Below are positions 1 to 10,077 of a DNA stretch of 64,000 nucleotides, one piece after another; the stretch's first letter is position 1; every line of letters starts with the position of its first letter. The position numbers were made by a program, and so were the translations under genes. Origin of the DNA: Piliocolobus tephrosceles (taxonomy: Eukaryota > Chordata > Mammalia > Primates > Cercopithecidae); the NCBI RefSeq assembly GCF_002776525.5, contig NC_045443.1:49953377-50017376 (forward strand), read 5' to 3'. The notes under the pieces are model-generated. The model ran no database searches. It was not told where the DNA came from and saw nothing but the letters and a program-made list of their open reading frames with translations.

Positions 1-720
1 TGAAAGGCATAAGTCACATGGAAGACAACTGGATATGTGCAGCCCAGAGGGCAAAGTCAAGGGCAGAAGTCATGAGAAGGACATCTAAGTCCATGCTCTA
101 ATAAAGTTGTTCAACAATGGCAATGCCTGCCCTAAAAAGTAGTGAGCTCCCTACCACAGGAAGTATTTGAGTAGAGGTTACATATGATAGGGATATGTCA
201 GGGATATCATAGAAAGTGTTCTTGCACTGGATGAAAGGTTGGTGTTGAGGTCCTGCGGACCCTAAGAGTCTATGATTCTGTGGTCATTTCATGTTAAGTT
301 CAGCCCTCTCACACTAGTCTCCAAAGCCCCCTTGTCTCCTGGAAGCCCTTCTGGATTCTTTAATCTACCCACTACTCACCTTCTACTCCAATCTGGAATC
401 CCAGTCCCTCCTGTCTGCCCATTCCTGCTCCCTCATCCCTTGCTCCATTACAAACTGGGCAGGAGAGGGCAATATAACAGTGACAGGAGTCAGACTTTGG
501 AGTTCAAGAGCCAGATTCAAATTCTAGCATGCTTCTTCCTAGCTATGTGACCACAAGCAAGTAATTGTGAGCCCCAGGGTCCTTGACTATAAAATGGAGA
601 CAATAATAGTACCTGCATTATGGGGTTATTGAGAAGATTATGTTAAAAGCTTGCCCCAGTGCCTGGCCCATCAAAAGCACTTAATACGTGGAAGCTAATG
701 TTAATTAAAGTGTTAAGGTT
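1..720. other. KRT79 intron 4, left part, with a MIR relic
   Basis: No exon seen. Bases about 485-700 (plus strand) carry the MIR pattern: a 'trouble passing' block of attached phrases such as CTAGCTATGTGACC, then AAAATGGAGACAATAATAGTACC and AGCACTTAATA at the end. The rest (1-480) shows nothing I can name. Confidence 0.55.
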
Positions 721-3700
721 TTAGGCTGTGTGCGGTGGCTTATGCCTGTAATCCCAGCACTTTGGGAGGCTGAGGCAGGTGGATCACCTGAGGTCAGGAG
801 TTCAAGACCAGCCTGGCCAACATGGCGAAATTCCATCTCTACTAAAAATACAAAAATTAGCCAGATGTGGTGGCAGGCACCTGTCGTCCCAGCTACTCCA
901 GAGGGTGAAGCAGGAGAATCGCTTGAACCTGGGGGCAGAGGCTGCAGTGAGCCAAGACTGTGCCACTACACTTCAGCTTGGGCAACAGAGCAAAACTCCA
1001 CCTCCAAAAAAAAAAAAAGTGTCAAGATTTCATCTTCTACCAATGAGGCTGCACTGGTGAATTCAAGTCAGAACTCCATTGAAAACCTCCAGTGCTGTTT
1101 ATAATGTATGCAAACTCTCCCAGCCCATTGGCCACCTCACCATTTCATAGAGTTGCTGCAGGAAGTCAATCTCCTGGGTCAAGGTGCCCACTTTGCCATG
1201 CAAATCCATCCGGCCCATGTACGCTGCATCCACATCCTGGGGATGAGAGAGCAAGACACAGCCTCAGCCCCCAGGGATGTCACCTCCTCCCGAATCAGCC
1301 CAGTACCCTGGCAGCCAAAGGACCACCTCCCCCACCCCACTCAGCTCACCTTCTTGAGCACCACAAACTCGTTCTCCGCAGCAGTGCGCTTGTTGATTTC
1401 ATCCTCGTACCTGTTACACATGGGAGACTCAGGCCAGGCTCAGCCTGGCTCTGCCTTTCAGGCATGGGACCTACTCAGCTTTATGGAAGCCCTGATGGGT
1501 CGCTCACTGGTCAAGAACAACTCTGGGGAGCAGTTCTTCAATGTAGCCAACCAGTGAAGAAATGTGGGGTCTGCCTTGATTCAAACATTCCCTCTCCCCA
1601 CCCCATTTTAGGGAAAGAGGCACAGAACTTGTGCAGTAGTATGGCAATCAAGAGCTGCCATCTCTTTGGATCCAAGCCCTTAGGAGGCTTTAGAGGGACA
1701 AGTGAAGATGTGTCAACAGTGGCTGACCTTTACCGTCACTTTCAGCAACACGGTGTCATTCAAACCAGCTAACTCCTCCCCAACCACTTTCGATGAGATT
1801 TTAAGGTTTAGAAATTGTCATGGTCGATTTATGCAAAAAGTCATTTTTAAATGTGCCTTAAAGTTATAAATATACATATCAACCAATTATAATATATAAA
1901 CCTTATTTGGAGCTTGAGTCAAACAAGCCGTATTTTTTAAAGTTATGACGTGTATGGGACCACTGGAAATTCAAAACCGGCTGGATATTTCATTATATTG
2001 AGGAATTATTGTTTTAAAATGTATTAGGTGTGATTATGGCACTGTATGTTTTATTGAGTCATGTAGAAGAACTACATTCATATATGCAGATATATGAATA
2101 TAACTTGTAAAATATTAATGAATGAAATGACAAGATGTCTGGGATTTGCTTCAAGACCACAAGGGAGTCAGAACACGTAGAAAAAGGCAAAGTTAAAAAA
2201 CAAAAAAGACTACACAGGAAGAAGGGAAGTGGGGAGGTGTAAAAAATTGGCTATGAGCTGATAATGATTAAAGCTGAGTGACAGAAACATGGGGTTCACT
2301 ATACTCTTCTCCCTACTTTGAAGACTTTTTAAAATTACAAATAAACCTGCCAATTCTCCAGATGGCAGCAGGTGCTGGACCTGAGTGCCTGAGGGATCCA
2401 GCTCTGTCTGTGTGTCCCCCAGGTGGGCCTGGGACCCTGGGAATGGGGTGGCCCTCTCAGCAGGTTTCCCACTGCCCCTCCTCATTCCCACATGGCCCCT
2501 CCTGGCCTGCTCTCCTCACTTGTTCTTGAAGTCCTCCACAAGGTCCTGCACATTCCTGAGCTCTGAGTCCAGCCTCCCCCGCTCGCTCTGAAGTCTGTCC
2601 AGCGTGCTCCGCATGCTGCCCAAGTAGGCCTCAAAGAGGGGCTCCAGGTTGTTTCTGGTGACACCCAAGTTCTGGCCCTGCTCCTGCAGCAGTGCCCACT
2701 TGGTCTCCAGCACCTTATTCTGCTGCTCCAGGAACCGCACCTGAGCCAGAGCAGAAAGGGCGGGCTGACGTCATCCTCCGGCCACCAGAGGGGCCAAGGA
2801 TGGGGTCCGTTGCCACCTCCCCTCCTAGGCCAGGGCATCATAGGGACACTGCAGCCGCACCTACACCTTGCTGTGGGGAGGGGGTCCTTAGGGGAACAGA
2901 TTGCTGGGAATGAACGTCCAATCCGATGGAAAGACCTCTAACAAGTTAATAAGCACAAAAGCCCAGCTCAATAGCAGTACCAATTTACTAGTTGGTAACC
3001 TTGGTTGAATCATTTCTCTCTGAGTCTCCCTCTCTCACTTGTCCTGGGTAAACTGGACTAGATCTATGTTTCTGACCCCTAATTCTGCATTAAAATCAAC
3101 TGTTTAAAATATAAATCAACTGTTTAAAATCACACACTTTGGGAGCCTGAAGCTGGAGGAGTACTTGAGTTCAGGAGTTCAAGACCTGCCTGGGAAACAT
3201 AGCAAGACTGTCTCTACTAAAAATCAAGTCTACTAAAAATCTCTACTAAAAATTAGCCAGATGTAGTGGTATGCGCCAGTAGTCCCAGCTATTCAGGAGG
3301 CTGAGGTGGGAGGATCACTTGAGCCCAAGAGATGGAGGCTGCAGTGAGCTTTGATTATACCACTGCACTCCAGTCTGGGAAACAGAGTAAGACCCTGTCT
3401 CAAAAAAAAAAAAAAATAAGGAAATTGGTGAACTGGGTGAAAGAGTATATAGGAGTACGTTGTACTATTCTTGCAACTTTTCTGTAAATTCCACATTTTT
3501 TCCCAAAAAAAAACCTTTTAAAAAAATACCGATGTATGGGCCCTTCCTCTATAGACTCAGAAGGAAGCTTATGGTGTGGGTTTAACAGGACCCCCAGGAG
3601 TTTTTGACCCAGCTGGGGTTCCAAGACAATCTCTTAGACTTCCAGCTCCCAGGCTGTGATTCTGCAAGCCTGAGAAAGGTTTTGGCTTATTTGGCCTCTG

Positions 3701-5441
3701 GGACAGTCCCACAGGAAAACCAAAAGTCACTAGGGGAGAGGGTGAGGAGGCAGGCAAGACAGCTTGCTTCACATTCTGTCATCCAGTCTCTCCAGGTCCT
3801 ACCTCCACAGCACCTGGGCGTCAGTCACATGGCCCGGGAGCACCATGCAGCAGGTGTGCCTATCGTGAGCAGTAACACCTCTTAGTGCCAAGAACCATGG
3901 AGTCCAGGGGCCTGGGTTCCAGTCCTGCCTCTGCCTCCAACTCCTTGTATCATCGTGGGCAAATCACTTGAGCTCTCTAGACCTCAATTTTCTCATCTCA
4001 AAAATGGGCACAATATCACCATTTCTGACTATTCATAGAAGCACTGTAGGTACCACAGGAGAAAAGAGATGTGCATGTTCTTTGGAAAAACACAAATCAC
4101 TGAACCAAGGGATGTTTGTCTGCCAGACCTTCCCCATCATGACCCGCGGCCTTGGCTCAGGATCGAGGAGGACAATGCCAGCAAAACAGACCAGGAAATC
4201 CCAGCACAAGTGCTGCCCCCATCCGTGTGGAGCAAGGGCAGGGTTCAGGACACGCCTATGGGCAACAGGTCAAACTCCACACCCCCAGAGCTTGGTGACC
4301 TGACGACCACCCTCCTCATTGTCCACCCCAACCTGAGCCTCTTCGCTCAAACAGAGAGGAAAAAAAGGAGAAGCAAAAGGGAGCCTTCCTCTATGACCCC
4401 ACCCACACACAACTGTGTTCTGATCACATCTTGCCCTTAAGCCTCCTCCAAGCCTGAAAGAATGGAACAAACAGGGCTCCATGCCCTTAACCTTGAACAA
4501 CTCTTTCGACTCCTGAGCCATTGCTTCCCCAGCTGTAAAATGACAGAAGGCAATGCAGACCACCCCGCTAAGAGGAGCAATGAGGACCATCCATTTTTTG
4601 ATGATGAGGTAAGGCTACCGTGTAATCAATCGTATTAATCATGGTGGTAGAACAGGCTTCAACACAGGCAAGGTGGGCTTGGCAAACAGGACTCATGAGT
4701 AGACTGGAGACTCCCCCACACAGGCACAGCGAAGACCTGAAGGTTGCCTCCAGCCACCCACGTCTTGGCGTCCCAGGCTCAGACGGGGAGAGCTCCAGAG
4801 CTCTGTCAACCACCACCCTACTACAAGTGGGCTACAGCAGCCCTGGCCCAGCCCACCCTCTCTTAGAGGTCCCGCTTCTTCCCCAGGAGCTCCCTTCCTC
4901 CTTCCTGCTTGGCTCACCTTGTCGATGAAGGAGGCAAACTTATTGTTGAGGGTCTTGATCTGCTCCCGCTCCTGAGTGCGCACTCGCTGGATCTCGGGGT
5001 CGATCTCCACATGGAGGGGAGTCAGCAGGCTCTGGTTGACGGTGACTTCCTGGATCCCCCCAGGAGGACAGGCGGGCCCGAATGTCTGCCTGCCAGCCCC
5101 CTGTCCTGTAAATGCCCTGCTGCCAAAGCCAAAGCTCCCCAGAGCCCGCCCCAAGGAGGCCCCTCCGGCCACACTGACAGAGATACTCTTGTGGCCCCCC
5201 AAGTTATAGAGGCTTCGGCTGCCAAAGCCACCTGTGCTGGGGCCACAGCGGGTCCCTCCACCACTGCCACTGTTCCGGGACACCGTCACTGAGCTGAAGC
5301 TGGTGCGGGCCTGGGACCCACCCCCTCCACTGGCAGAGTTGGAGCTGAAGCCCCCTTTGGTGGAGTATGTTTGCTGAGAGACAGAGGACCTCATAGCTGC
5401 AGAGAGGCCAGAGGGCAGGACGAGAGGGCAGGAAGGGAGTG
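1..5441 (-). CDS. KRT79: KRT79, keratin type II cytoskeletal 79 (3' part missing, exons 1-4 present)
   Basis: Type II epithelial keratin that pairs with a type I keratin to build cytoplasmic intermediate filaments; in mammals it is known from sebaceous gland and upper hair follicle. Coding exons on the minus strand are 5394-4918, 2740-2520, 1410-1350 and 1236-1141 (477, 221, 61 and 96 nt), giving 285 codons of a protein I recall as about 535 residues. The head (about residues 1-145) is Gly/Ser rich with GGFSS, GGFGSRSLYNLGG and the H1-type segment PGGIQEVTVNQSLLTPL. The helix-initiation motif LNNKFASFIDK (149-159) continues in exon 2 as VRFLEQQNKVLETKW. All four donors and three acceptors are GT/AG, and the exon sizes and phases (0, 2, 0, 0) are those of type II keratins. 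No frameshift or stop is seen. Exons 5-9, the helix-termination motif and the tail lie left of the window. The name rests on residue-by-residue resemblance to human KRT79 as I remember it. Confidence 0.95.
724..1018 (+). mobile_element. Alu in KRT79 intron 4
   Basis: Full-length Alu with both monomers and an A-tail at 1003-1017. It is flanked by a diverged direct repeat, AAAGTGTTAAGGTTTT on the left and AAAGTGTCAAGATTTC on the right. Confidence 0.93.
1141..1236 (-). CDS. KRT79: KRT79 exon 4
   Basis: 96 nt (32 codons) from DVDAAYMGRMDLHGK to DFLQQLYEM, coil 1B. The donor GTGAGG is at 1140-1135. This is the last KRT79 exon in the window; no exon 5 sequence is seen between here and base 1, so intron 4 is longer than 1.1 kb. 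Confidence 0.94.
1350..1410 (-). CDS. KRT79: KRT79 exon 3
   Basis: 61 nt encoding YEDEINKRTAAENEFVVLKK in coil 1B; the first G completes the Lys codon from exon 2. The 61-nt size is the invariant exon 3 size of type II keratins. Donor GTGAGC. Confidence 0.94.
1411..2519. other. KRT79: KRT79 intron 2
   Basis: The intron runs between donor 2519-2518 and acceptor 1412-1411. The central part (1790-2340) is AT-rich unique-looking sequence with no recognised repeat. No open frame here resembles a protein I know. Confidence 0.8.
2520..2740 (-). CDS. KRT79: KRT79 exon 2
   Basis: 221 nt from VRFLEQQNKVLETKW to DLVEDFKNK. It covers the end of coil 1A, linker L1 and the start of coil 1B. The acceptor AG is at 2741-2742. 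The donor GTGAGG splits the last Lys codon as AA|G, as in other type II keratins. Confidence 0.95.
3131..3416 (+). mobile_element. Alu, 5'-truncated and diverged
   Basis: Begins within the left monomer (CACTTTGGGAGCCTGAAGC) and ends in an A-tail. A small internal duplication of TCTACTAAAAATC occurs at 3213-3250. Divergence suggests an old AluJ-type copy. Confidence 0.88.
3893..4030 (+). mobile_element. MIR relic
   Basis: CCTGGGTTCCAGTCCTGCC, then GTGGGCAAATCACTTGAGC and CCTCAATTTTCTCATC match the core order of a plus-strand MIR. Confidence 0.65.
4918..5394 (-). CDS. KRT79: KRT79 exon 1 coding part
   Basis: Starts at MRSSVSQQTYSTKGG and ends at IDK, directly before the donor GTGAGC. The ATG at 5394 is chosen over an in-frame ATG at 5460 because the latter lies only a few bases downstream of the TATA-like box (5467-5475) and so before the expected transcription start. 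The exon encodes the whole head domain and the first part of coil 1A. Confidence 0.95.
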
Positions 5442-5466
5442 CCGTGAGCTGCTGGGCCACCGTGGG

Positions 5467-5475
5467 CTTTTTATC
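5467..5475 (-). promoter_or_regulatory. KRT79: KRT79 TATA-like box
   Basis: GATAAAAAG on the minus strand, about 73-81 nt upstream of the KRT79 ATG. This is the position expected for the TATA box of a keratin gene with a short 5' UTR, and puts transcription start near 5440. Inference from position and sequence only. Confidence 0.7.
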
Positions 5476-8400
5476 TTTTCCCAGCTGGGCCGGCTCCCCA
5501 GCTCCACAGACACTCCTGCCCCATCACCCCAGGGGGAGAGGGAGGGGTCCTGTGGGCCGCAGGGAGTTCCCTCTCCCCCAGCAGGAGGGAGGGGCCCTCC
5601 TGGTTATCACCTGTGCTCCAGAGCTGGGGCTGAGCTGAGACTGTCTGGGGCAGGATGCCACCTTCTCCCCCTGCCTCCAGGCTCTCCTTGGTTGGCACAG
5701 GATGATACGGGCTCCCACGGCCACCCCCACCACCCAGTGGCTGCCTTGCTGTCCTCCTACCCAGCCCCAGTGGCCGCTGTCAATAGAGCTCTGTTCTATG
5801 GGGTTTGTCCCAGGCCCCTGTTGTAAGCCAAGGCTGCAGGGCCTGGGGCTGTGCAGGTGGTAGGAGAAGGAGCATTGAGCAATGGGCTGCCAGAGGGAGC
5901 ATCCAGGTCTGCTCCCTTCCCACCCCCAGCCCACGGCCCACCGTTCCTCACAGGTCCAGGGTAGGTGACACAGGTGACAGGGTGAGAGTGGGGCTAGCCT
6001 GTGCCTCTGCCATAGAATGGCAGAGCCTTCTGGGAAGTGAGCCTGTGCAGGCAAAGTGAATTCAAAGACAGAAAGAGGGTCCCTGCCCAACCATGGGGGC
6101 AAGGCACTTGATCAGGAGGTCGAGAAGGCCTGGGGTCCTCAGACAGGGCCCAGAAGCCTGGGAGCAAAGGACACTCTTATGGAGGCTGAAGAGACAGCAG
6201 GGGATTTAACCAATACCTGAGATCCCTGACCCTCTGCACCACAGCAGAGTCCCCACAGAAAGGTTCAGCCACTTTGGAGGGAGCTGGAGGTGGGCTGAGG
6301 ACACAGACCACCCTGGGTGGAGACAGGCACGGCTCCAAAAGGCAAGTGTTCTGAAAAAGCCCCAGGAGGCCCATGCAGAAACCCCGTCACTCCCATCTTC
6401 CCCTGCCCCCCATGCAGGAGCCCATGTGTCTGATTCAGAGGGGCTAGGGGAGCTCCTTAAATCACCTCATATGGTCGCCCCCAACTTCCTATTCACCTCA
6501 GTCTGCTGGGACCAAACAAAGCCCCAAGCAAAGACAGAGATGTCAACTGTCAGGGCCAAGGGGTGATTGAGGAGGTGACTTTAGACACTGGCCCTCCTCA
6601 CCCCCTTCATCTCTCAGCAAGAAGATGGGCTCAAAGTGAACAGAGACTTGCCTGAAAAAAAAGAGCGAGGACAGCATCGTTGTGCTCCCCACCCCCACAA
6701 GATGAGCAGAACAACCAACCAGCCTGTGTCCCCAGGATCCCAAAAGAGAGGACATGGGACTGCCATGGAGAAGGCTTGGCCTCCCTCCCTTGTTCGCCAC
6801 AGCCCAGGGAGGGCAAGTGAAGAGACTGCCTGTTCCAGGACCAGAGGGAGCTGTGGGATCTTCTCCTAGGGCCCCTGGGAGGCTGTAAGTGGCTCCCAGT
6901 TGCTTGAAGAAGTTGAACCCAGCTCCCACGAGGAATGGGAGTGACAGCACTTGCAGAACTAGTCCCTTAATAGCCAAGAGGAGATTTTGGAGTTAGGACA
7001 CTGGGCATTTGGGGAGCCAAGCCGAGCCATCTCCCACACTGAGCTGCGTGTCCTGGGGCAACTCGCAACTTCTCTGAGCCCCATTTCCTCCTCTGCCTAT
7101 AAGCAGGGCCCTCCATGGAAGCCCTTTGGAAAAGCAATCCCTGGATGAAGCCGCCACTTCCCACTGACCTTTGTTTCCTTTACCCAGGCTGAGATCACTT
7201 TCTCAGCCTCCCTTATCTCTCCCTGGGCCATGTGGGAGGAGAAAACAGTCATGAGTGGGCCCTAGCCTCTAGGATGTGGCTGTGGGCCCCCTCTGAGTCA
7301 CAGGACAGCCAGGCTGGTGGGAGTGAGAGGCAGTCGGTAAACACAAGTCTCACCTCACCTCAGACACTGACACTCACGCCATCCCTCGCACACATTTACC
7401 AAGCATGTTCTCTGGGCCAGGCTTTGTGCTGGGAGCTGGTGACAGGTGCACAAGGCCCAGGGCACACTCTCATGGAGCTCCCGGCTTGCTGCTTGAAGAC
7501 AGCCTCCCTCCCACCCAGGCTCACAGTCCAGGCCCAGACAGAAGCCTGGGAGGCCACTTTGCCTCCACCAGCCCTCACCACTCTACCTTCAGACAGGACA
7601 TGCAAGCTAAGACCTTCTTTCTATAGCCCAGGGAGGAGTGGTTTCCTCCCCTCCTGCCCTCCACAGAGAGGAAGAGCTGCTGCACACTGCTATACTCATT
7701 ACTGAGGGGCTCCATCTCTGGAGACTGTCACCTGCCCAGAGTCCCCCCCGATGGCAGGACACAAAAGCAGAGGGGATAGAAGGTTGCTGCCGCCGAAGGG
7801 AGGGGGCAAGATAGTGGATACTGCCAACCTAGCGCCTACCGTGGGCCAGGCTGGGTGCCGAGTAATAAGAAAGTTATAGGAACAAAGGAGCCTCCAAAGG
7901 GTAGGGCTTTCTGAGCTAATTATCATCATTTTTACAGTCAGCATTTACTCAGCACATACTATGAGGCAGACAGTGGCCTGGGCACCATCCCTGCAATGGT
8001 ATGTTGAGTCTTCACGATGGTGATGCTCCATCTGCCTCCCTCCCGCTCCATTCTCCACCCTCCTCTGACCCTTGTGGGCTGCTCCCTGGCACTCTGGCTT
8101 CCAGTTGGGTTGACCAAAGGGAGACACCAGCAGGTGATCAGAGGGAGGAGAGAGGTCAGGTGTTTCTTCCCAGCTCCCTCCCTACTTCCAACCCCTTCAG
8201 ACCACTGTCTGGGGTCACGGCTGCGTCTCCCCAAGATTACAGCTTCTGCCACCTCACTGCTTCTCTTGACCTTCAGCTCTATATAAGGCGACCAGCCCAT
8301 CCTGATTTTCTCAGGACTGCCCAGCTTTAGCTCTGCAAGTCCTCTCAGTCTTGAGCACACTGAGAGGGTGGACCTCGCTCTAGGGGTGGTAACAGCTTCC

Positions 8401-10077
8401 CGCCATTGCTGGTCCCTGGCCTCTCCATCCCTGTTCCCTCAGCCCTACCTACACCACTGTAAGTAATCCTTTCGTTAAAGTCAGTTTAGCCCTCTCAGGC
8501 CCTCACTTCCAAGACGACAAAGAAAAGAAGGAACAACAATCACGCCCAAGGCCACGTGCAGCCTATTCACTGCACAAACTCTACCTGAAACGTGCCCGAG
8601 GGCAAGGCCATTAAGAAAGTCTTCATCTGAAAACACGGTAGAGGCCACCACCGTCAGGGACATTTCCAAAGTGAGTGTCTTGGATGTCTGGGTGCTTCCC
8701 AGGCTGAATGTGAAACTGCATTACCGTGTGAGGGGAGCCACTCACAGCAGGCCAGGCAGGAAGCAGCCTTGTGAAGCCCAGAAGGACCCAACACCCATAT
8801 CCCGATTCAGAACGGCAGGTGCTGCCCGCAACCTCTGCCAAAGCCCATGTAAGGGGCTGAATCCCTCAGCACTAAAGAAAGACTATCCTCTGGGAGGTGG
8901 GGGGGAAATGGAAATTATACTTTTTTAAAAAGTCAATTTAATTGAACTACCTTGGATGAATTTCGTTTCCTTCTGGGATCCTAGTGGCACAGTCGCCACA
9001 CAGCCCTGTGAGGTACATATTATTATTACTCTCTTTTTACAGATGAGGTAACTGAAGAGGTCAAGCCGCTTGATCAAGGTAGCCCCACTAGGAAACGGCA
9101 GAGCTGGGATTCAAACCTAGGAGTTCTAGCCACATCCTCACTGGTTCCTGTCTCCTTCACACAAAGATGAAAAGCCTTCTTACATAATTTGGATGGAGAG
9201 ATTCATGGATGTGAGGAAAGGCCTGCCCTCCCTCTAAAGCAAGGACAGGTGTAATGTGAACTCCTGCAGCCCAGACAGTGGAGTGTGAGGTTGAGCAAGG
9301 TCCCCCACCTGGGTCTGGAAAGCAAGAATGGGGAAAGAGCAACTGCAGGCACCCATGAGGCTACTGGGGGTGGGTAGAAAAGGTGATCCTTCCAGCCCCT
9401 CCTGGCACCCCACCCGACTCCCACACTCCTGGCTGCCTACAGAGTTTCCTGAAGGAGAGGAAGGAGGAGAAGTTTCCAGCCTCATGTTCAGACTTGCCCA
9501 AAGATAAGATGAGAGCTAACAGATAAGGGGGTAGGGGCAGACTTTGACCCCCAAGTCTCCATCAGAGCCCCCAGGCACAAGCTGAGCACATCCTCATCCT
9601 GGGTGCAGGAGAGCCAGGCTAATTGAGAAGCTGAGTCCCTGACCAGAACCAGACAGACACAGAGCCCGGGACAGCAACAGGTGCAGCCAGACTGCCAGGG
9701 ACAGGAAGAGCCCAGCAGGTTAAACATGAGAATTAGAAAATCTTCCTAGGAGGAGAAAAATTTGGTGCACAGTCAGGAAGAAGGAAGGGGGCTGCCCCCA
9801 GTCAGAACTAGAACCTCTTAAAACAGGCAATTGATGAGGAAGTGAGCTACAAGCACAGCTAAAACATCAGTGGAAGTATGCAAGATGGAGGGCACCCCGA
9901 GGAACACACTGGAGGGCTTGAAGGATCCCTTGATAGAGTGGCTGGTAGGTGGAGTGAGATGCCAATAGGACCCGTTTGGACACACATATGCCACAGATTG
10001 CCTTTCAAGGAGAGGAGGCTCGGGAGCCACACAGCTTTTGTTTTGCTGGGTGAGGTGTGCAAGCACTTAGAGCATTC
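5476..10077. other. KRT79-KRT78 intergenic spacer
   Basis: 4.6 kb between the KRT79 promoter and the KRT78 poly(A) site, with no Alu and no credible gene. The first ~600 bp is GC-rich proximal promoter sequence. At 8277-8370 lies a TATATAAGG followed by GACCAGCCCATCCTG and TCAGGACTGCCCAGC, which resembles an ancient DNA-transposon relic rather than a promoter. At 9000-9135 is a minus-strand MIR relic. Everything else is unassigned. Confidence 0.7.
9000..9135 (-). mobile_element. MIR relic
   Basis: TTTTTACAGATGAGGTAACTG, then AGAGCTGGGATTCAAACC is the reverse-complement order of MIR. Confidence 0.6.

Larger units (their letters stand above)
2741..4917. other. KRT79: KRT79 intron 1
   Basis: A 2.2-kb intron containing one 5'-truncated old Alu (3131-3416) and a MIR relic at about 3893-4030. 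A short tandem duplication (AAATCAACTGTTTAAAAT twice, 3091-3130) sits just before the Alu. The remainder is unassigned. Confidence 0.8.

Noticed and set aside
1092..1772. 226-codon plus-strand frame
   Set aside because: It is antisense to KRT79 exons 3 and 4 and the intervening introns, with no independent support.
4693..5460. 255-codon minus-strand frame taken as a single-exon KRT79
   Set aside because: The frame runs past the exon 1 donor at 4917 into intron 1, and it starts upstream of the likely transcription start.
8277..8290. TATATAAGG as a plus-strand promoter between KRT79 and KRT78
   Set aside because: It adjoins what looks like an old DNA-transposon relic, and no open frame or exon follows.
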